A stretch of 64,000 nt of DNA, from assembly GCA_029968055.1 (NCBI GenBank), contig JASCNX010000003.1, forward strand, positions 186,001 through 250,000, given 5' to 3'. Of this stretch, positions 46,994-57,919 are shown in pieces; positions within the stretch are counted from its first letter, which is position 1; each line of letters begins with the position of its first letter. This DNA is from Xenophilus aerolatus. Its GTDB lineage: Bacteria > Pseudomonadota > Gammaproteobacteria > Burkholderiales > Burkholderiaceae_C. A program made the translations under genes and the position numbers. The notes below the pieces were generated by a model that had not been told where the DNA came from, ran no database searches, and saw only the letters and a program-made list of their open reading frames with translations.

Positions 46994-47751
46994 GGCATGC
47001 CCTCCTTGCCCGCAGCGGGCTGCAAGGCCGCGGCCTGCGCGGGCGCCTCGGTGTCGTTCTCGCGGTCGTACTCGGGCCGCAGGTCCAGCATCGCCTGCCG
47101 CGCACGGGCCAGGAAGGCGGCCTTGTCCTCGCCGTCGCCCAGCGCCAGCGGCGCCCCGAAGCGCACCGAGCAGGCCAGCGGCACCGGCACCAGCTGTCCC
47201 TTGGGCAGCACGCGCTTGAGGTTCTCGATCCAGACCGGCACCAGTCGCACCGCCAGGCCTTCCTGCTGCAGGTAGCGCGCGATGTGGAACAGCCCGCTCT
47301 TGAGCGGCAGCAGGATCTCCTCGCCGGTGTTGCGCGTGCCCTCCGGGAACATGATGAGCGAGTCGCCGGCCTTCAGCGCGTCGGTCATCTGCTGCACCGG
47401 GTTGGGCCCGTCACTGCCGCCATCGCGCCGGATCATGAGCGCGTTGAACACGTCCTCGCCGATGAAGCGGCGCAGCCTGGAGGCCATCCAGTAGTCCTGA
47501 CCGGCGACCGGTCGCGTGATGGCGCGCAGGTCGGGCGGCAGGGTGGCCCACAGCAGCACGAAGTCGCCATGGCTGGTGTGGTTGGCGAAATACAGCGTCT
47601 GCTCGGCGCGCGGCGTGGTGCCCGACCAGATGGCGCGCACACCGGTCAGCAGCGCGGCGATGCCGATGATGAGCCGGCCGGCGACGAAGGCCAGCACGCG
47701 GCGCAGGATCACGCGCGGGGGCGGGGCGTCGGAGTCGAAGGCGTCGGTCAT
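46990..47751 (-). CDS. Lysophospholipid acyltransferase (PlsC family)
   Basis: A 253-residue acyltransferase. HX4D box in YFANHTSHGDFVLLW, and later IMFPEGTRNTGEEILLPLKSG and VWIENLKRVLPKG. A hydrophobic N-terminal segment precedes the box. Predicted to make phosphatidic acid or acylate a related lipid that YnbB then activates. This gene is not in the E. coli ynb operon as I recall it. Paralogous to the longer gene at 10.0 kb. Confidence 0.88.
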   Translation of the reverse strand: MTDAFDSDAPPPRVILRRVLAFVAGRLIIGIAALLTGVRAIWSGTTPRAEQTLYFANHTSHGDFVLLWATLPPDLRAITRPVAGQDYWMASRLRRFIGEDVFNALMIRRDGGSDGPNPVQQMTDALKAGDSLIMFPEGTRNTGEEILLPLKSGLFHIARYLQQEGLAVRLVPVWIENLKRVLPKGQLVPVPLACSVRFGAPLALGDGEDKAAFLARARQAMLDLRPEYDRENDTEAPAQAAALQPAAGKEGMP

Positions 47752-47782
47752 GCGGGGCGTCCGCGGAGGGGGAGGGGCACGG

Positions 47783-48217
47783 TCATCGGAGGTCCTCGGT
47801 CATCACCGCGAGCAGGAACATTGCGCTCTGGCACGCGATCACGATCAGGTGGCGCTGCATGAGCTGGCGCGTGCCGCCGAGCCGGTCGTCGAGGGCGCGT
47901 TCCTCGGCCGGGGCGGCGCGCAGGCCGAGCGCCGCGAGGGCACTGTCGAGCGCGCGCAGCGAGCCCATGGTGCCCGAGGCCAGCGAATCGAACAGGCGCT
48001 CGTCGAAGCGCAGCCGGAAGGCGAAGTAGCGTTCCAGCACGCCCAGCAGCGCGACGGCGCCGAAGCCCATCGTGGCGGTCATCGACAGGGCGCGCACCGT
48101 CAGCGCGAGCACGGCGGCGGCGATCACGCTAAGCGCGAAGCCCCACCATCCCGCCAGGTGTTCGGCGCGCAGCAGCGCGGCCAGGGTCGCGCAGTGCGCG
48201 CGTTCGTTGTCGTTCAT
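47783..48217 (-). CDS. Uncharacterised small membrane protein of the ynb-like operon
   Basis: A 144-residue protein with two or three hydrophobic stretches (WWGFALSVIAAAVLALTVRALS; FGAVALLGVLERYFAF; HLIVIACQSAMFLLAVM) and a charged middle part. No family recognised. Its ATG overlaps the stop of the upstream PAP2 gene by four bases, so it is translationally coupled. It may be an accessory subunit of the lipid pathway. Confidence 0.8.
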   Translation of the reverse strand: MNDNERAHCATLAALLRAEHLAGWWGFALSVIAAAVLALTVRALSMTATMGFGAVALLGVLERYFAFRLRFDERLFDSLASGTMGSLRALDSALAALGLRAAPAEERALDDRLGGTRQLMQRHLIVIACQSAMFLLAVMTEDLR

Positions 48218-49611
48218 GCGGTGCCCCGCTCCTTCTCGTTCCCGGGGGTGGAGCTTAGTGCAGCGGCGGGCGCGGTTGCCGGCGCCCCGAGCAGCGTGCG
48301 CCAGACGGGCTTGAGGACGATCTGCGGGCGCGCCCCGCGCACGAGCGCTTCGGCGGCCGCGGCGTCGGCCGCCCCGCCATGCCGGTGCAGCCAGCCGACC
48401 ACCGCTGCTGCGCTGCGCGAGAAGCCCAGCGCACAGCAGACCCAGACGGCATCGCGCCCGCCGCCCGCCCGTCGCTGTGCTTCGACCAGCAGCACGGCGC
48501 GCTGCAGCTGCGCGGCGGCCGGCACCACCAGATCGAGCAGGGGCAGGCAGCGTGAGCGGCCCGCTGCAGCGGCTTCGGCCGGCAGTTGCAGCTCCGCGCT
48601 CAGGCCCACGAGGCGTGGCCTGCCCGCCGCCTGCCATTCGGCCGCCGTGGGCACGCGGCCCAGGCGCAGTCCGAGCGCCACCTCGGCGCTCGGCGGCAGG
48701 CGACGCGTCCACAGGCGTGCGTTGATCCACGCACCGAGCCGGTAGGGTGCGAGCAGCCAGCGCGCGCTCCAGCGCATGCGTCCGTCACGGCCCATCCCGA
48801 AGCCGCGCGCACCGAGGCCGGCGTAGTTGAGCGCGACGATCGCCAGCGCGGCCGCCGGCCAGGCGAGCCAGAGGGCGGCGCCGTGCAGGCCGATCGCCAG
48901 CGCCAGGCACAGAGCGGCGCCCAAGGCGTAGACGCCGGCGAGCTTCCAGCGCTGTGGATCTCGCGCCAACCGCCACACACGCGGCAGCGCCACCGTGCGC
49001 TCCAGCGGCCAGAGCCACACGCACACGAGGCCCAGCAGGGCGCCGGTCGGGATGTCGATGAAGTGGTGCTGGTAGGTGGTGAGCACCGAGCCGCAGATCG
49101 CGAGCGTCCACAGGTGCAGCACCCATCGGCCCCAGCGCGGCGCGATGAGGCGGCGGTACCAGTCCCACAGGATCACGGCCAGCGCGATGTGCAGCGATGG
49201 CGCCTGGTTGTACGGCTGGTCGAAGCCGCGCAGCGCTGTGAAGAGGAAGGCCGGCGCGCCCTCGGCCGGGGGCTGCCCGAAGCTGAAATGCAGCGGCCAC
49301 AGCACGAAGGAGCTGACGGCGACGAGCTGTGCCGTGAGCAGGCGCGCCGCATGCCGGTCGACCAGGTGCTTCGTGCGGCCGAGGAAGAGCGACAGCGCGT
49401 AGAAGGCATTGATCGACCAGTACGGAAAGATCGTCCACGCCCAGAAGGGCATGCCGCGTTCCCACTCGAAGACCACCGAAGGCACCTGCGCCCGCGTGCC
49501 GGCCCACCAGTTGGCCAGCCCGTAGCTCAGGTAGAAGAGCGGCCCCAGCAACGCGAGCCAGGCGGCAGCGCGCTTCCAGGGCCGGGGCCTTCGCGGGCGC
49601 GCGGTGCTCAT
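48214..49611 (-). CDS. ynbD: PAP2 phosphatase fused to dual-specificity phosphatase (YnbD-like)
   Basis: A 465-residue fusion. The N-terminal membrane half has the PAP2 motifs [15 protein letters not shown] and [15 protein letters not shown] (active His residues) in a multi-span domain. The C-terminal domain ends in a protein-tyrosine/dual-specificity phosphatase loop [17 protein letters not shown], i.e. CX5R with Cys instead of His before the nucleophile. This domain pair is that of E. coli YnbD. Likely dephosphorylates a lipid phosphate (PAP2) and something else. Overlaps the start of the hydrolase/methyltransferase gene's stop by four bases. Confidence 0.88.
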   Translation of the reverse strand: MSTARPRRPRPWKRAAAWLALLGPLFYLSYGLANWWAGTRAQVPSVVFEWERGMPFWAWTIFPYWSINAFYALSLFLGRTKHLVDRHAARLLTAQLVAVSSFVLWPLHFSFGQPPAEGAPAFLFTALRGFDQPYNQAPSLHIALAVILWDWYRRLIAPRWGRWVLHLWTLAICGSVLTTYQHHFIDIPTGALLGLVCVWLWPLERTVALPRVWRLARDPQRWKLAGVYALGAALCLALAIGLHGAALWLAWPAAALAIVALNYAGLGARGFGMGRDGRMRWSARWLLAPYRLGAWINARLWTRRLPPSAEVALGLRLGRVPTAAEWQAAGRPRLVGLSAELQLPAEAAAAGRSRCLPLLDLVVPAAAQLQRAVLLVEAQRRAGGGRDAVWVCCALGFSRSAAAVVGWLHRHGGAADAAAAEALVRGARPQIVLKPVWRTLLGAPATAPAAALSSTPGNEKERGTA

Positions 49612-51371
49612 CGCTCCACGCGCTGCGCCAGCGAGACCGTGAAGATGCCCCATTCGTCGACGCGCTGGGCGATCTTGCGAAAGCCCGCCTCCTCGACGAG
49701 CTGGTCCATCTCGGCCTGCGTGCGGCGCCGCATGACCCAGGCCTGGCCCTGGCGGTGGCTGGTCAGCGCGCGTGCGATCATCTCGAGCTGCGGGTGCCAG
49801 GGCTGGCCGGTGTAGACCAGGTAGCCGCCATCCTCCACCGCATCGCCCACCCCGGCGAGCGAGCGGCGGACCATGTCGTTCTCGGGAAAGAGCTCGTACA
49901 GGCCCGACACCACGGCCAGCGTGGGCCGCGGCGTCACGGTGGCCAGGCTCAGGCGGTCGAAGGCGTCGGCCTGCACGAATTCGGCGCGGTCCTGCAGCTC
50001 GCGCTGGGCGATGAGGGCGCGGCCATCGCGCACGTTGATGTCGCTGTAGTCCCGCAGCAGGATCGAATGCGCCTTCACCGGGCTGGCGGCCACGGCATCG
50101 AGCACGTAGCGGCCGTGGCCGGCCGCAATGTCCATCACCCGGACCTCGCGGTGCATGTGAGCCAGGCGCTCCATCGCATCGCGAATGAGTTCCTCGACGT
50201 GCAGCTTGCGCTGGCGGATGCCGCGCCAGCCGATGGAGTCGAGGTAGGTGCGGTCGATCGTCCGGCCCACGAGCGGCGCGCCTGCGGCCTCGTTGCGGTA
50301 GACGTAGTCGAGCGTGCTGCCCGAGTCGAAGCCGGTCGCGTGGCCGAGCGCGATGCCGCGCGACAGCCTGCCGCCCAGCTTCAGCCCGGCGCGCGTCATC
50401 GCCCAGTAGGCGCCGCGCGGCGACAGCGGCGAGAGCGGCTCCGCCAGCACGCGCGACTCGTCGGCCGTGGCGCCTGCCTTGTCGGCTTCGCGCAGGTCCA
50501 CGGGCTCGGGCGGCTGGTCGAACAGGCGCAGGATGAAGTCGCGCACCGCCGCAACGGCTGGCGCGCGGTCCTTCTCGCCCAGCGTGTCGTGGAAGAAGCC
50601 CGGCAGTTCGATCTTCTCCTTCACCGCGCTGCCCAGGCGCTCGAAGAATTCGTGCTGCGGCTTGTGGTGCACCACCCAGTCGGCGCCGGAGATGAGCAGC
50701 TGCGTCGGCACGACGATGGCGTTGGCATCCTGCACCACACGCTCGGCCGCGGCGTACAGGTCGAGCAGGATGTTGACGGCGATCGGCCGCGTGATGAGCG
50801 GGTCGGCCTCGAAGCTGGCGATGCGCGCCGCATCGTGCGTGAGGAACTTCGCCTTCACGTAGCTGTTGACGAAGAACAGCCCGCGCAGCTTGTGCATCAG
50901 CGCCAGGCCCGGCCGCGCGAAAGGCACATACAGCTTCACCTTGAAGGCCGGCGACGCGAGCGTGAGGCCGCGCACCTTCGGCGCGTAGTCGTGCGCCCAG
51001 GTCGAGACCAGCACCGCGCCCACGCTCTGCGCGACGACGTGGATGTCGTGTTCGGCAACGCCGTGCCGGGTGCCGATGTGCTCGATGAAGGTCTGCACGT
51101 CGCGCACCGAGTGCGCGAAGCTTGGGCTGTGGCCGCGCTGGCCGGGCGAGCGGCCGTGCCCGCGGGCATCCCAGGCAAAGAAGTCGAAGTCGGGCAGGTC
51201 GAGTTCGTCGACCAGGTGCGCCATGCGCGCGCCGTGCTCGTGGCCGCGGTGGAACAGCACGACGGCGCCGCGGCGTGGGCCGCCGGTGGCGGGCCAGTGC
51301 CGGTAGAACAGCGATTCGCCGTCGTGCGTGTCGAAGTGCAGTTCCTGCGCGGTGCGGGACGAGGGGGTCAT
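49608..51371 (-). CDS. ynbC: Alpha/beta hydrolase-SAM methyltransferase fusion (YnbC-like)
   Basis: A 587-residue two-domain protein. Residues ~1-300 are an alpha/beta hydrolase (monoacylglycerol-lipase-like; [20 protein letters not shown]; nucleophile region [14 protein letters not shown]; late [11 protein letters not shown]). Residues ~310-587 are a class I methyltransferase ([32 protein letters not shown]). This fusion is the E. coli YnbC arrangement. A lipid deacylation or headgroup methylation role is inferred. Ninety-six bases separate it from the CDP-alcohol transferase gene. Confidence 0.88.
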   Translation of the reverse strand: MTPSSRTAQELHFDTHDGESLFYRHWPATGGPRRGAVVLFHRGHEHGARMAHLVDELDLPDFDFFAWDARGHGRSPGQRGHSPSFAHSVRDVQTFIEHIGTRHGVAEHDIHVVAQSVGAVLVSTWAHDYAPKVRGLTLASPAFKVKLYVPFARPGLALMHKLRGLFFVNSYVKAKFLTHDAARIASFEADPLITRPIAVNILLDLYAAAERVVQDANAIVVPTQLLISGADWVVHHKPQHEFFERLGSAVKEKIELPGFFHDTLGEKDRAPAVAAVRDFILRLFDQPPEPVDLREADKAGATADESRVLAEPLSPLSPRGAYWAMTRAGLKLGGRLSRGIALGHATGFDSGSTLDYVYRNEAAGAPLVGRTIDRTYLDSIGWRGIRQRKLHVEELIRDAMERLAHMHREVRVMDIAAGHGRYVLDAVAASPVKAHSILLRDYSDINVRDGRALIAQRELQDRAEFVQADAFDRLSLATVTPRPTLAVVSGLYELFPENDMVRRSLAGVGDAVEDGGYLVYTGQPWHPQLEMIARALTSHRQGQAWVMRRRTQAEMDQLVEEAGFRKIAQRVDEWGIFTVSLAQRVER

Positions 51372-51393
51372 AGAGCTCCAGGAGAGGGGGCTT

Positions 51394-51418
51394 ATTTTGC
51401 TATGAAAAAGATAGCTGA
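51394..51418. repeat. Short imperfect palindrome in the ynb-like operon
   Basis: TTTGCTATGAAAAAGATAGC in the 96-base gap has arms GCTAT and ATAGC around an A-rich centre. It matches a dispersed GCTAT-N-ATAGC repeat type that I recall from comamonads. It could affect mRNA stability between the first gene and the rest of the operon. Confidence 0.4.
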
Positions 51419-51467
51419 CGACACCCGAAAAGCGGGCGTTGCGGGCATATTTCGCTCGATCGCCGGA

Positions 51468-52073
51468 TCAGTGCCCCGCTTCGGCCAGTGCGCGGCGGAT
51501 GCGGTTGGCGATGGTCCAGGCGACGAGCGCGGCCAGCAGCGGCATGAGCCACGCCGCCCATCCGGCCAATGGCCAGGCCAGCGCGACATACAAGCCCAAC
51601 GCGCCGAAGACGAAGGCGCGGTCGCTCTTGCCCATCGGCCCGTCGTAGCGGCGCGAGGCGCCGACCGTGGGGCCCAGCGCGCCGGCGAATTCCGACAGGC
51701 CCGCCAGCACGATCACCGCGCCGACCCAGAAGCCGCTGAATGGCGCGACGAGCGCGAAGGGCGCGTACAGCGCCGCGTCGGAGATCACGTCCGTCAGTTC
51801 GTTGAGGAAGGCACCCAGCGCGCTCTTCTGGCCGTGCTCTCGTGCCAGCATGCCGTCGATGGCGTTCAGGGCCATGCGCAGGAACATCCACAGAGGAATC
51901 AGCGCGAAGGCCCAGCGGCCGGGCCGGCCGAAGAAGAGCCAGAGCCCCAGTGCCACCGACACCACGCAGGCCGCCACCGTCACCTGGTTGGCAGTCACGC
52001 CGGCCCGGGCAAGGCGCCCGACCAGCGGTCGCAGCAGGGCCTGAAAACGCGGCTTCAGTTCGTAGATGGACAC
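51468..52073 (-). CDS. ynbA: CDP-alcohol phosphatidyltransferase family protein (YnbA-like)
   Basis: A 201-residue membrane protein. GTG at 52073 follows GAGGAG and gives [17 protein letters not shown], a YnbA-like start. The catalytic motif reads [10 protein letters not shown] then [14 protein letters not shown]. Compared with the usual D-x2-DG-x2-AR-x8-G-x3-D-x3-D, the first and third Asp are Asn. E. coli YnbA, as I remember it, shows the same changes. It should transfer a phosphatidyl-like group from a CDP-lipid to an alcohol acceptor of unknown identity. First gene of the minus-strand six-gene operon. Confidence 0.87.
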   Translation of the reverse strand: MSIYELKPRFQALLRPLVGRLARAGVTANQVTVAACVVSVALGLWLFFGRPGRWAFALIPLWMFLRMALNAIDGMLAREHGQKSALGAFLNELTDVISDAALYAPFALVAPFSGFWVGAVIVLAGLSEFAGALGPTVGASRRYDGPMGKSDRAFVFGALGLYVALAWPLAGWAAWLMPLLAALVAWTIANRIRRALAEAGH

Positions 52074-52274
52074 AGGGGACGGCTCCTCGTTCTTGTCGTT
52101 CTTGGGTGGCGGCGGATTCTGCCAGTGCACCGTGGCGCGTGCGGGGCTCTTGTTTGTACCGGTATCGATCCTGCAGCTTGCGGGTATCGCCAGGCGGCAC
52201 CTCGACGGCATCACTGCAGCCCGCGCGGCGGCGCATCTGCCCTAGACTCTCCCGATCCCGAGCCGCCCTGCCGC

Positions 52275-53339
<1,065 letters not shown>

Positions 53340-53364
53340 GGGCGCTGCGGCCGACAATGGCCGC

Positions 53365-54327
53365 ATGCACACCCACGACCTCAGTCCCTGGCAGCACAGC
53401 CACCAGTTCGACACCGGCAACACCGCCGCGGAGCGCAGCACGCGGCTGGTGATGTGGATCACTGCCGTGGCGATGGTGGTGGAGATCGGCGCCGGCTGGT
53501 GGTTCAACTCGATGGCGCTTTTGGCCGACGGCTGGCACATGAGCTCGCACGCGGTGGCGATCGGCCTGAGCGCCTTCGCGTATGCGGCGGCAAGACGCTA
53601 TGCGAGCGACCCGCGCTTCGCCTTCGGCACCTGGAAGATCGAGGTCCTGGGCGGGTTCGCGAGTGCGCTGTTCCTGCTGGGCGTGGCGTCGCTGATGGTG
53701 TTCGGCTCGCTGGAGCGGCTGTGGTCGCCTTCGCCGATCCACTACCGCGAGGCGGTCGTGATCGCGGTGCTCGGGCTGGTGGTCAACCTGGTCTGCGCAC
53801 GGCTGTTGCATGCAGGTCATAGGCACGAGCACGCGCACGACCACCACCACGGCCACGGCCATTCGCATGGCGATGCGCACGACGACCACCATCACGACCT
53901 CAACCTGCGCTCGGCCTACCTGCACGTGGTGGCCGATGCGGCCACCTCGGTGCTGGCCATCGCCGCGCTACTGGGCGGCTGGTTCTTCGGCTGGGCCTGG
54001 CTCGACCCGGTGATGGGCTTGGTGGGCGCGGTGCTCGTGGCGCTGTGGGCCAAGGGCCTGCTCAAGGAAACCGGCAAGGTGCTGCTCGACCGCGAGATGG
54101 ACCACCCGGTGACGCAAGAGATCCGTGAGGGCATCGAGACCGCGCTGGCCGACTCCGAGACCCGTGTGGCCGACCTGCACGTGTGGCGCGTGGGCCGCGC
54201 GGCCTATGCGTGCGCCGTGACGGTGGTCACGCATTCGCCCACCCTCACGGCCGAACAGGTGCGGGCCACTTTCGCGATGCACGAGGAGATCCGCCACAGC
54301 ACGGTGGAAGTGCAGCGCTGCAATTGA
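53365..54327 (+). CDS. dmeF: CDF-family Co/Ni efflux transporter (DmeF-like)
   Basis: A 320-residue cation diffusion facilitator with six hydrophobic segments. The N-terminal MHTHDLSPWQHSHQF is typical of DmeF. Metal site: NSMALLADGWHMSSHAVAI and later YLHVVADAATSVLAIAAL. A His-rich loop (residues ~152-178: HRHEHAHDHHHGHGHSH) separates the fourth and fifth segments. Probably exports Co2+ or Ni2+; substrate inferred from family. Confidence 0.87.
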   Translation: MHTHDLSPWQHSHQFDTGNTAAERSTRLVMWITAVAMVVEIGAGWWFNSMALLADGWHMSSHAVAIGLSAFAYAAARRYASDPRFAFGTWKIEVLGGFASALFLLGVASLMVFGSLERLWSPSPIHYREAVVIAVLGLVVNLVCARLLHAGHRHEHAHDHHHGHGHSHGDAHDDHHHDLNLRSAYLHVVADAATSVLAIAALLGGWFFGWAWLDPVMGLVGAVLVALWAKGLLKETGKVLLDREMDHPVTQEIREGIETALADSETRVADLHVWRVGRAAYACAVTVVTHSPTLTAEQVRATFAMHEEIRHSTVEVQRCN

Positions 54328-54421
54328 GTCGGGGCGACGTGGCGTTGCGCCTGCGCCGCGTCATCCGCTTGTCATCCCCTGGACACGGACCGGTCACGCG
54401 CCGGGGGGATGCTGCGAGGCC

Positions 54422-55300
54422 ATGCAACGCGACGATGCTTTCCTGCGCGCATGGCGCGACACCGCAGCCCGGGCCCTGGCGCCGGAGGACGACGAGTCCG
54501 GCCGTCCGCCGCAGCGCTACCGCACGCTGTGGATCTCCGACCTGCACCTGGGCACGCCCGGCTGCCAGGCGCGGGCGCTGCTGGACTTCCTCAAGCACAC
54601 CGAGTGCGACACCCTCTTCCTGGTGGGCGACATCATCGACGGCTGGCAGCTCAAGCGGCACTGGTACTGGCCGCAGGCGCACAACGACGTGATCCAGAAG
54701 CTGCTGCGCAAGGCGCGCAAGGGAACGCGGGTGATCTTCATCCCGGGCAACCACGACGAGTTTGCGCGCAAGTACCTGCACCACAACTTCGGCGGCATCG
54801 ACGTGGCCGAGGAGTGGATCCACGAGACGGCCGACGGGCGCAAGCTGTGGGTCATGCATGGCGACCTCTTCGACGGCGTGGTCCAGTGCGCCAAATGGCT
54901 GGCCTACGTGGGCGACTCGCTCTACGAATTCACGCTCAGGCTCAACCGGCACCTGAACAGCCTGCGTGCGCGCATGGGGCTGCCGTACTGGTCGCTGTCC
55001 AAGTACCTCAAAGGCAAAGTGAAACGGGCGGTGAGCTACGTCGGCGACTTCGAGCACGCCGTGGCACGTGAGGCCCACAAGCGTGGCGTGCAGGGCGTGG
55101 TCTGCGGCCACATCCACCATGCGGAGATGCGCGAGATCGACGGCATCCTCTACTGCAACGACGGCGACTGGGTCGAGAGCCTCACAGCGCTGGCCGAGCA
55201 TGCCGACGGCACGCTGGAAATCCTCGACTGGTCGGCACAGATGCGAGCAGCTGCGCAGGGCGGCGTGCCGGCGGCGCCGGTCGTGGCCGCCCCGGCATGA
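54422..55300 (+). CDS. UDP-2,3-diacylglucosamine diphosphatase-like metallophosphoesterase
   Basis: A 292-residue calcineurin-fold phosphoesterase. Metal motifs in order: WISDLHLGTPG, FLVGDIIDGWQ, FIPGNHDEFA, VMHGDLFDG and VCGHIHHAEM. It resembles LpxH-type enzymes but with longer N- and C-terminal parts, so it may act on lipid A precursors or another phospholipid. ATG at 54422. Confidence 0.85.
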   Translation: MQRDDAFLRAWRDTAARALAPEDDESGRPPQRYRTLWISDLHLGTPGCQARALLDFLKHTECDTLFLVGDIIDGWQLKRHWYWPQAHNDVIQKLLRKARKGTRVIFIPGNHDEFARKYLHHNFGGIDVAEEWIHETADGRKLWVMHGDLFDGVVQCAKWLAYVGDSLYEFTLRLNRHLNSLRARMGLPYWSLSKYLKGKVKRAVSYVGDFEHAVAREAHKRGVQGVVCGHIHHAEMREIDGILYCNDGDWVESLTALAEHADGTLEILDWSAQMRAAAQGGVPAAPVVAAPA

Positions 55301-55355
55301 ATGGCCCGCTTCACGACGAAGCCGCCCGCACCGCGGGCGCAAGGCCCGCTGCCGA

Positions 55356-57776
55356 TCAGAACGCGAAGTTGGCCGTCAGGCGGAAGGTGCGCGGTGCACC
55401 GGGCGTGTAGCGGTAGCCGCTCTTGTTGATGGCCGCCACGTAGTCCTTGTCCGCCAGGTTGTAGATGTTGAACTGCAGGTCGACGTTCTTGTTGATGCGG
55501 TAGGCCGCCATGGCGTCGAAGACCCAGTACGAATCCACGTACGCCGGCGTGCCCACCGCGCCGTCGGTGCCGCGGTTGAGCTTGCCGTTGTAGCGGGCAC
55601 CGAAGCCCACGGTCAGCCCGACCGGCAACTGGTAGGTGGTCCAGGCGGTGAAGGCGTTCTTGGGCGTGTAGGCCAGTGCCGAGCTGCCATCGGCCAGCAC
55701 CGAGGGGCCGCTCAGCACCTTGGTGTCCTGGTGCGTGAAGCCGGCGCTCACGCCCCAGCGTTCGGTGATGGCGCCCGCCGCGCCGAGCTCGATGCCCTGC
55801 ACGCGCTTCTTGCCGGTCTGGTAGTAGTTGCCGCTCACGGCGTCCTGCACCACCTCGTTGCTCACGTCGGTGCGGAAGAGGGCGGCCGTCAGTGCCAGCT
55901 TCTTGTTCAGCACGTCCCACTTCGTGCCCAGTTCCCAGGTCTTGGTCTTCTGCGGATTGAAGTCGGTGCGGTTGGCGTTGTTGCCCGAGCCGCCGGCGGC
56001 CAGGGTGAAGTTGCTGCCGCCCGGCGGTTGCGCGGCGGTGCCATAGGCCAGGTACACGCTGCTGTAGTCGGTGGGCTTGTAGACCACGCCGAGCTTGCCG
56101 GTCCACAGGCTGCCCGAAGTGCCATAGCTGCCCGGCACCAGAGTGCCCACCGGCAGGGTCGGGTTGGTGGTGGCGGTCGACAGCGTGGTGGCGTGATAGT
56201 CGGTGTCGTAGTGGTCGTAGCGCAGGCCGCCGGTCAGCGACCATTGTTCGTTGAACTTCAGCGTGTCGAACACATAGGCGCCGACCGTGGTGGTGCGGCC
56301 CTCGCTGTCGGCGCCGCTGCGCACGCGGTTGTATCCGACCACGTAGGGGTTCGGCGCATACAGGTTGGCTGCCGGCCACATGCCGTTGTTGAGCGGGCGG
56401 CCGTTGAACGTCGCGCTCTGGCTGAAGTAGCCGAGGTTGTTCTGCTCCTCCCGCGTCAGTTCCACGCCGGCGTTGAGCGTGTGGCCCACGCTGCCGGTGT
56501 TGAACTTGGCGCTGAGGTTCGTCTGGTTGGTGAGGATCGTGTTGTCCTGCGTCTTGTTGGTCGGCAGGTTGCGGGTGATCGTCCAGGCCAGCGGGTTGGC
56601 CACCGTGGTCGTGCCGGGCACGAAGGTGTTGATGAAGCCCGAGGTGGCGGCCGGCAGTCCGCCGCGGTAGGTGTTGCTGGTGCCCACGCGGGTCGAGCTC
56701 AGGCCCGCGCCCATGAAGGCGGTCAGCATGTAGTCCTGCTCGGTCTTGCCGTAGCGGAAGGTGTTGCGCAAGGTCATGTCGGGCGTGATGTCGTGCTCGA
56801 CCCGCGCCGTGAACATGTTCTGCGTGATGTTCTCGAAGTCCGAGCTCGTGCCGTAGAAGTTGCTCGAGTTCACGCGCGGCGCGAAGTCCAGGTAGCCGCG
56901 GCGCAGGATGCCGGCGTTGATGGTCTTCGGGTCCGGGTTCGAATAGCCCGGCAGCCCGATGGTCGGCACGCCGCCGTCGGGGATGTTGTTCTGCTTGACA
57001 TGGACGAAGTCGAAGAAGAAGCGCGTCGGGCTGTTCAGGCCGAAGGCGAAGGAAGGCGCGATGCCCCAGCGCTTGTTCTTGACCACGTCGCGGCCCGAGA
57101 CGTCGGCGTCTTCGGCCACGGCATTCAGGCGGAAGGCTGCGCCGATGCCGTTGGGCCCGCTCAGCGCCTTGTTCCAGTCGATCGACGCGCGCTTGAAGCT
57201 GTCGCTGCCGGCACCGACCGAGCCGAAGAAGCTGTCCGACAGGCTCGGCTTCTTGGTGATGAGGTTGATGTAGCCCGTGGGCGAGGTGCGGCCGGTGTCG
57301 CTGCCTGCCGGGCCCTTCACCACCTCGACCTGCTCGATGTTGAAGGTGTCGCGGGCGATCGAGCCGGTGTCGCGGATGCCGTCGACGAAGATGCTGCTCG
57401 ACGAGTCGAAGCCGCGCATGTAGACCGCGTCGCCGGTGCTGGTGTTGCCGTTCTCGCCCAGGTAGAAGGCACCGGCGCCGGGCGTGTTGCGCAGTGCCTC
57501 GGTCAGCGTGGTCGCGCCCTGTTCCCGCAGCACCTGTTCACGGATCACCTGCACGGTCTGCGGGGTGTCGACCAGCGGTGCGGTGAACTTCGGGTTGGCC
57601 GAGGTCTCGGCCTTGTAGTCGGCGGCGGGCGCCGAGTCCTGCACCTGCACCGAGGGCAGCGTGCCCGGGGCAGTCTGCGCCAGGGTCGGCAGCGACAGGG
57701 CCATCAGCGTGGCGGCCGCGGTGAGCGGGGGAACGGCGCGCGCGACGGCGTGCTTGCGGGTCTTGATGTAAGCCAT
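55356..57776 (-). CDS. TonB-dependent siderophore receptor
   Basis: An 806-residue outer-membrane receptor. Signal peptide ends near LPTLAQ. Plug domain: VDTPQTVQVIREQVLREQGATTL, GDAVYMRGFDSSSSIFVDGI, EVVKGPAGSDTG. The C-terminal beta barrel ends with FRLTANFAF (terminal Phe). Strong AAGGAGG site eight bases before the ATG. A Fur box lies 144 bases upstream. Likely imports a ferric siderophore (FhuA/catecholate type uncertain). Confidence 0.92.
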   Translation of the reverse strand: MAYIKTRKHAVARAVPPLTAAATLMALSLPTLAQTAPGTLPSVQVQDSAPAADYKAETSANPKFTAPLVDTPQTVQVIREQVLREQGATTLTEALRNTPGAGAFYLGENGNTSTGDAVYMRGFDSSSSIFVDGIRDTGSIARDTFNIEQVEVVKGPAGSDTGRTSPTGYINLITKKPSLSDSFFGSVGAGSDSFKRASIDWNKALSGPNGIGAAFRLNAVAEDADVSGRDVVKNKRWGIAPSFAFGLNSPTRFFFDFVHVKQNNIPDGGVPTIGLPGYSNPDPKTINAGILRRGYLDFAPRVNSSNFYGTSSDFENITQNMFTARVEHDITPDMTLRNTFRYGKTEQDYMLTAFMGAGLSSTRVGTSNTYRGGLPAATSGFINTFVPGTTTVANPLAWTITRNLPTNKTQDNTILTNQTNLSAKFNTGSVGHTLNAGVELTREEQNNLGYFSQSATFNGRPLNNGMWPAANLYAPNPYVVGYNRVRSGADSEGRTTTVGAYVFDTLKFNEQWSLTGGLRYDHYDTDYHATTLSTATTNPTLPVGTLVPGSYGTSGSLWTGKLGVVYKPTDYSSVYLAYGTAAQPPGGSNFTLAAGGSGNNANRTDFNPQKTKTWELGTKWDVLNKKLALTAALFRTDVSNEVVQDAVSGNYYQTGKKRVQGIELGAAGAITERWGVSAGFTHQDTKVLSGPSVLADGSSALAYTPKNAFTAWTTYQLPVGLTVGFGARYNGKLNRGTDGAVGTPAYVDSYWVFDAMAAYRINKNVDLQFNIYNLADKDYVAAINKSGYRYTPGAPRTFRLTANFAF

Positions 57777-57919
57777 GGAAATCCCTCCTCCTTGAGGGCA
57801 TCGGTCGAGGACCTGACATGGCTTGCTCGGGGATCCCCGCGGATCACGTGGCGCGACGGGGGAGGGGGCTGGCTGGTCAGCGGATAGTCGAAATGCAGCG
57901 TCACCGCAAGGTGAACGAG

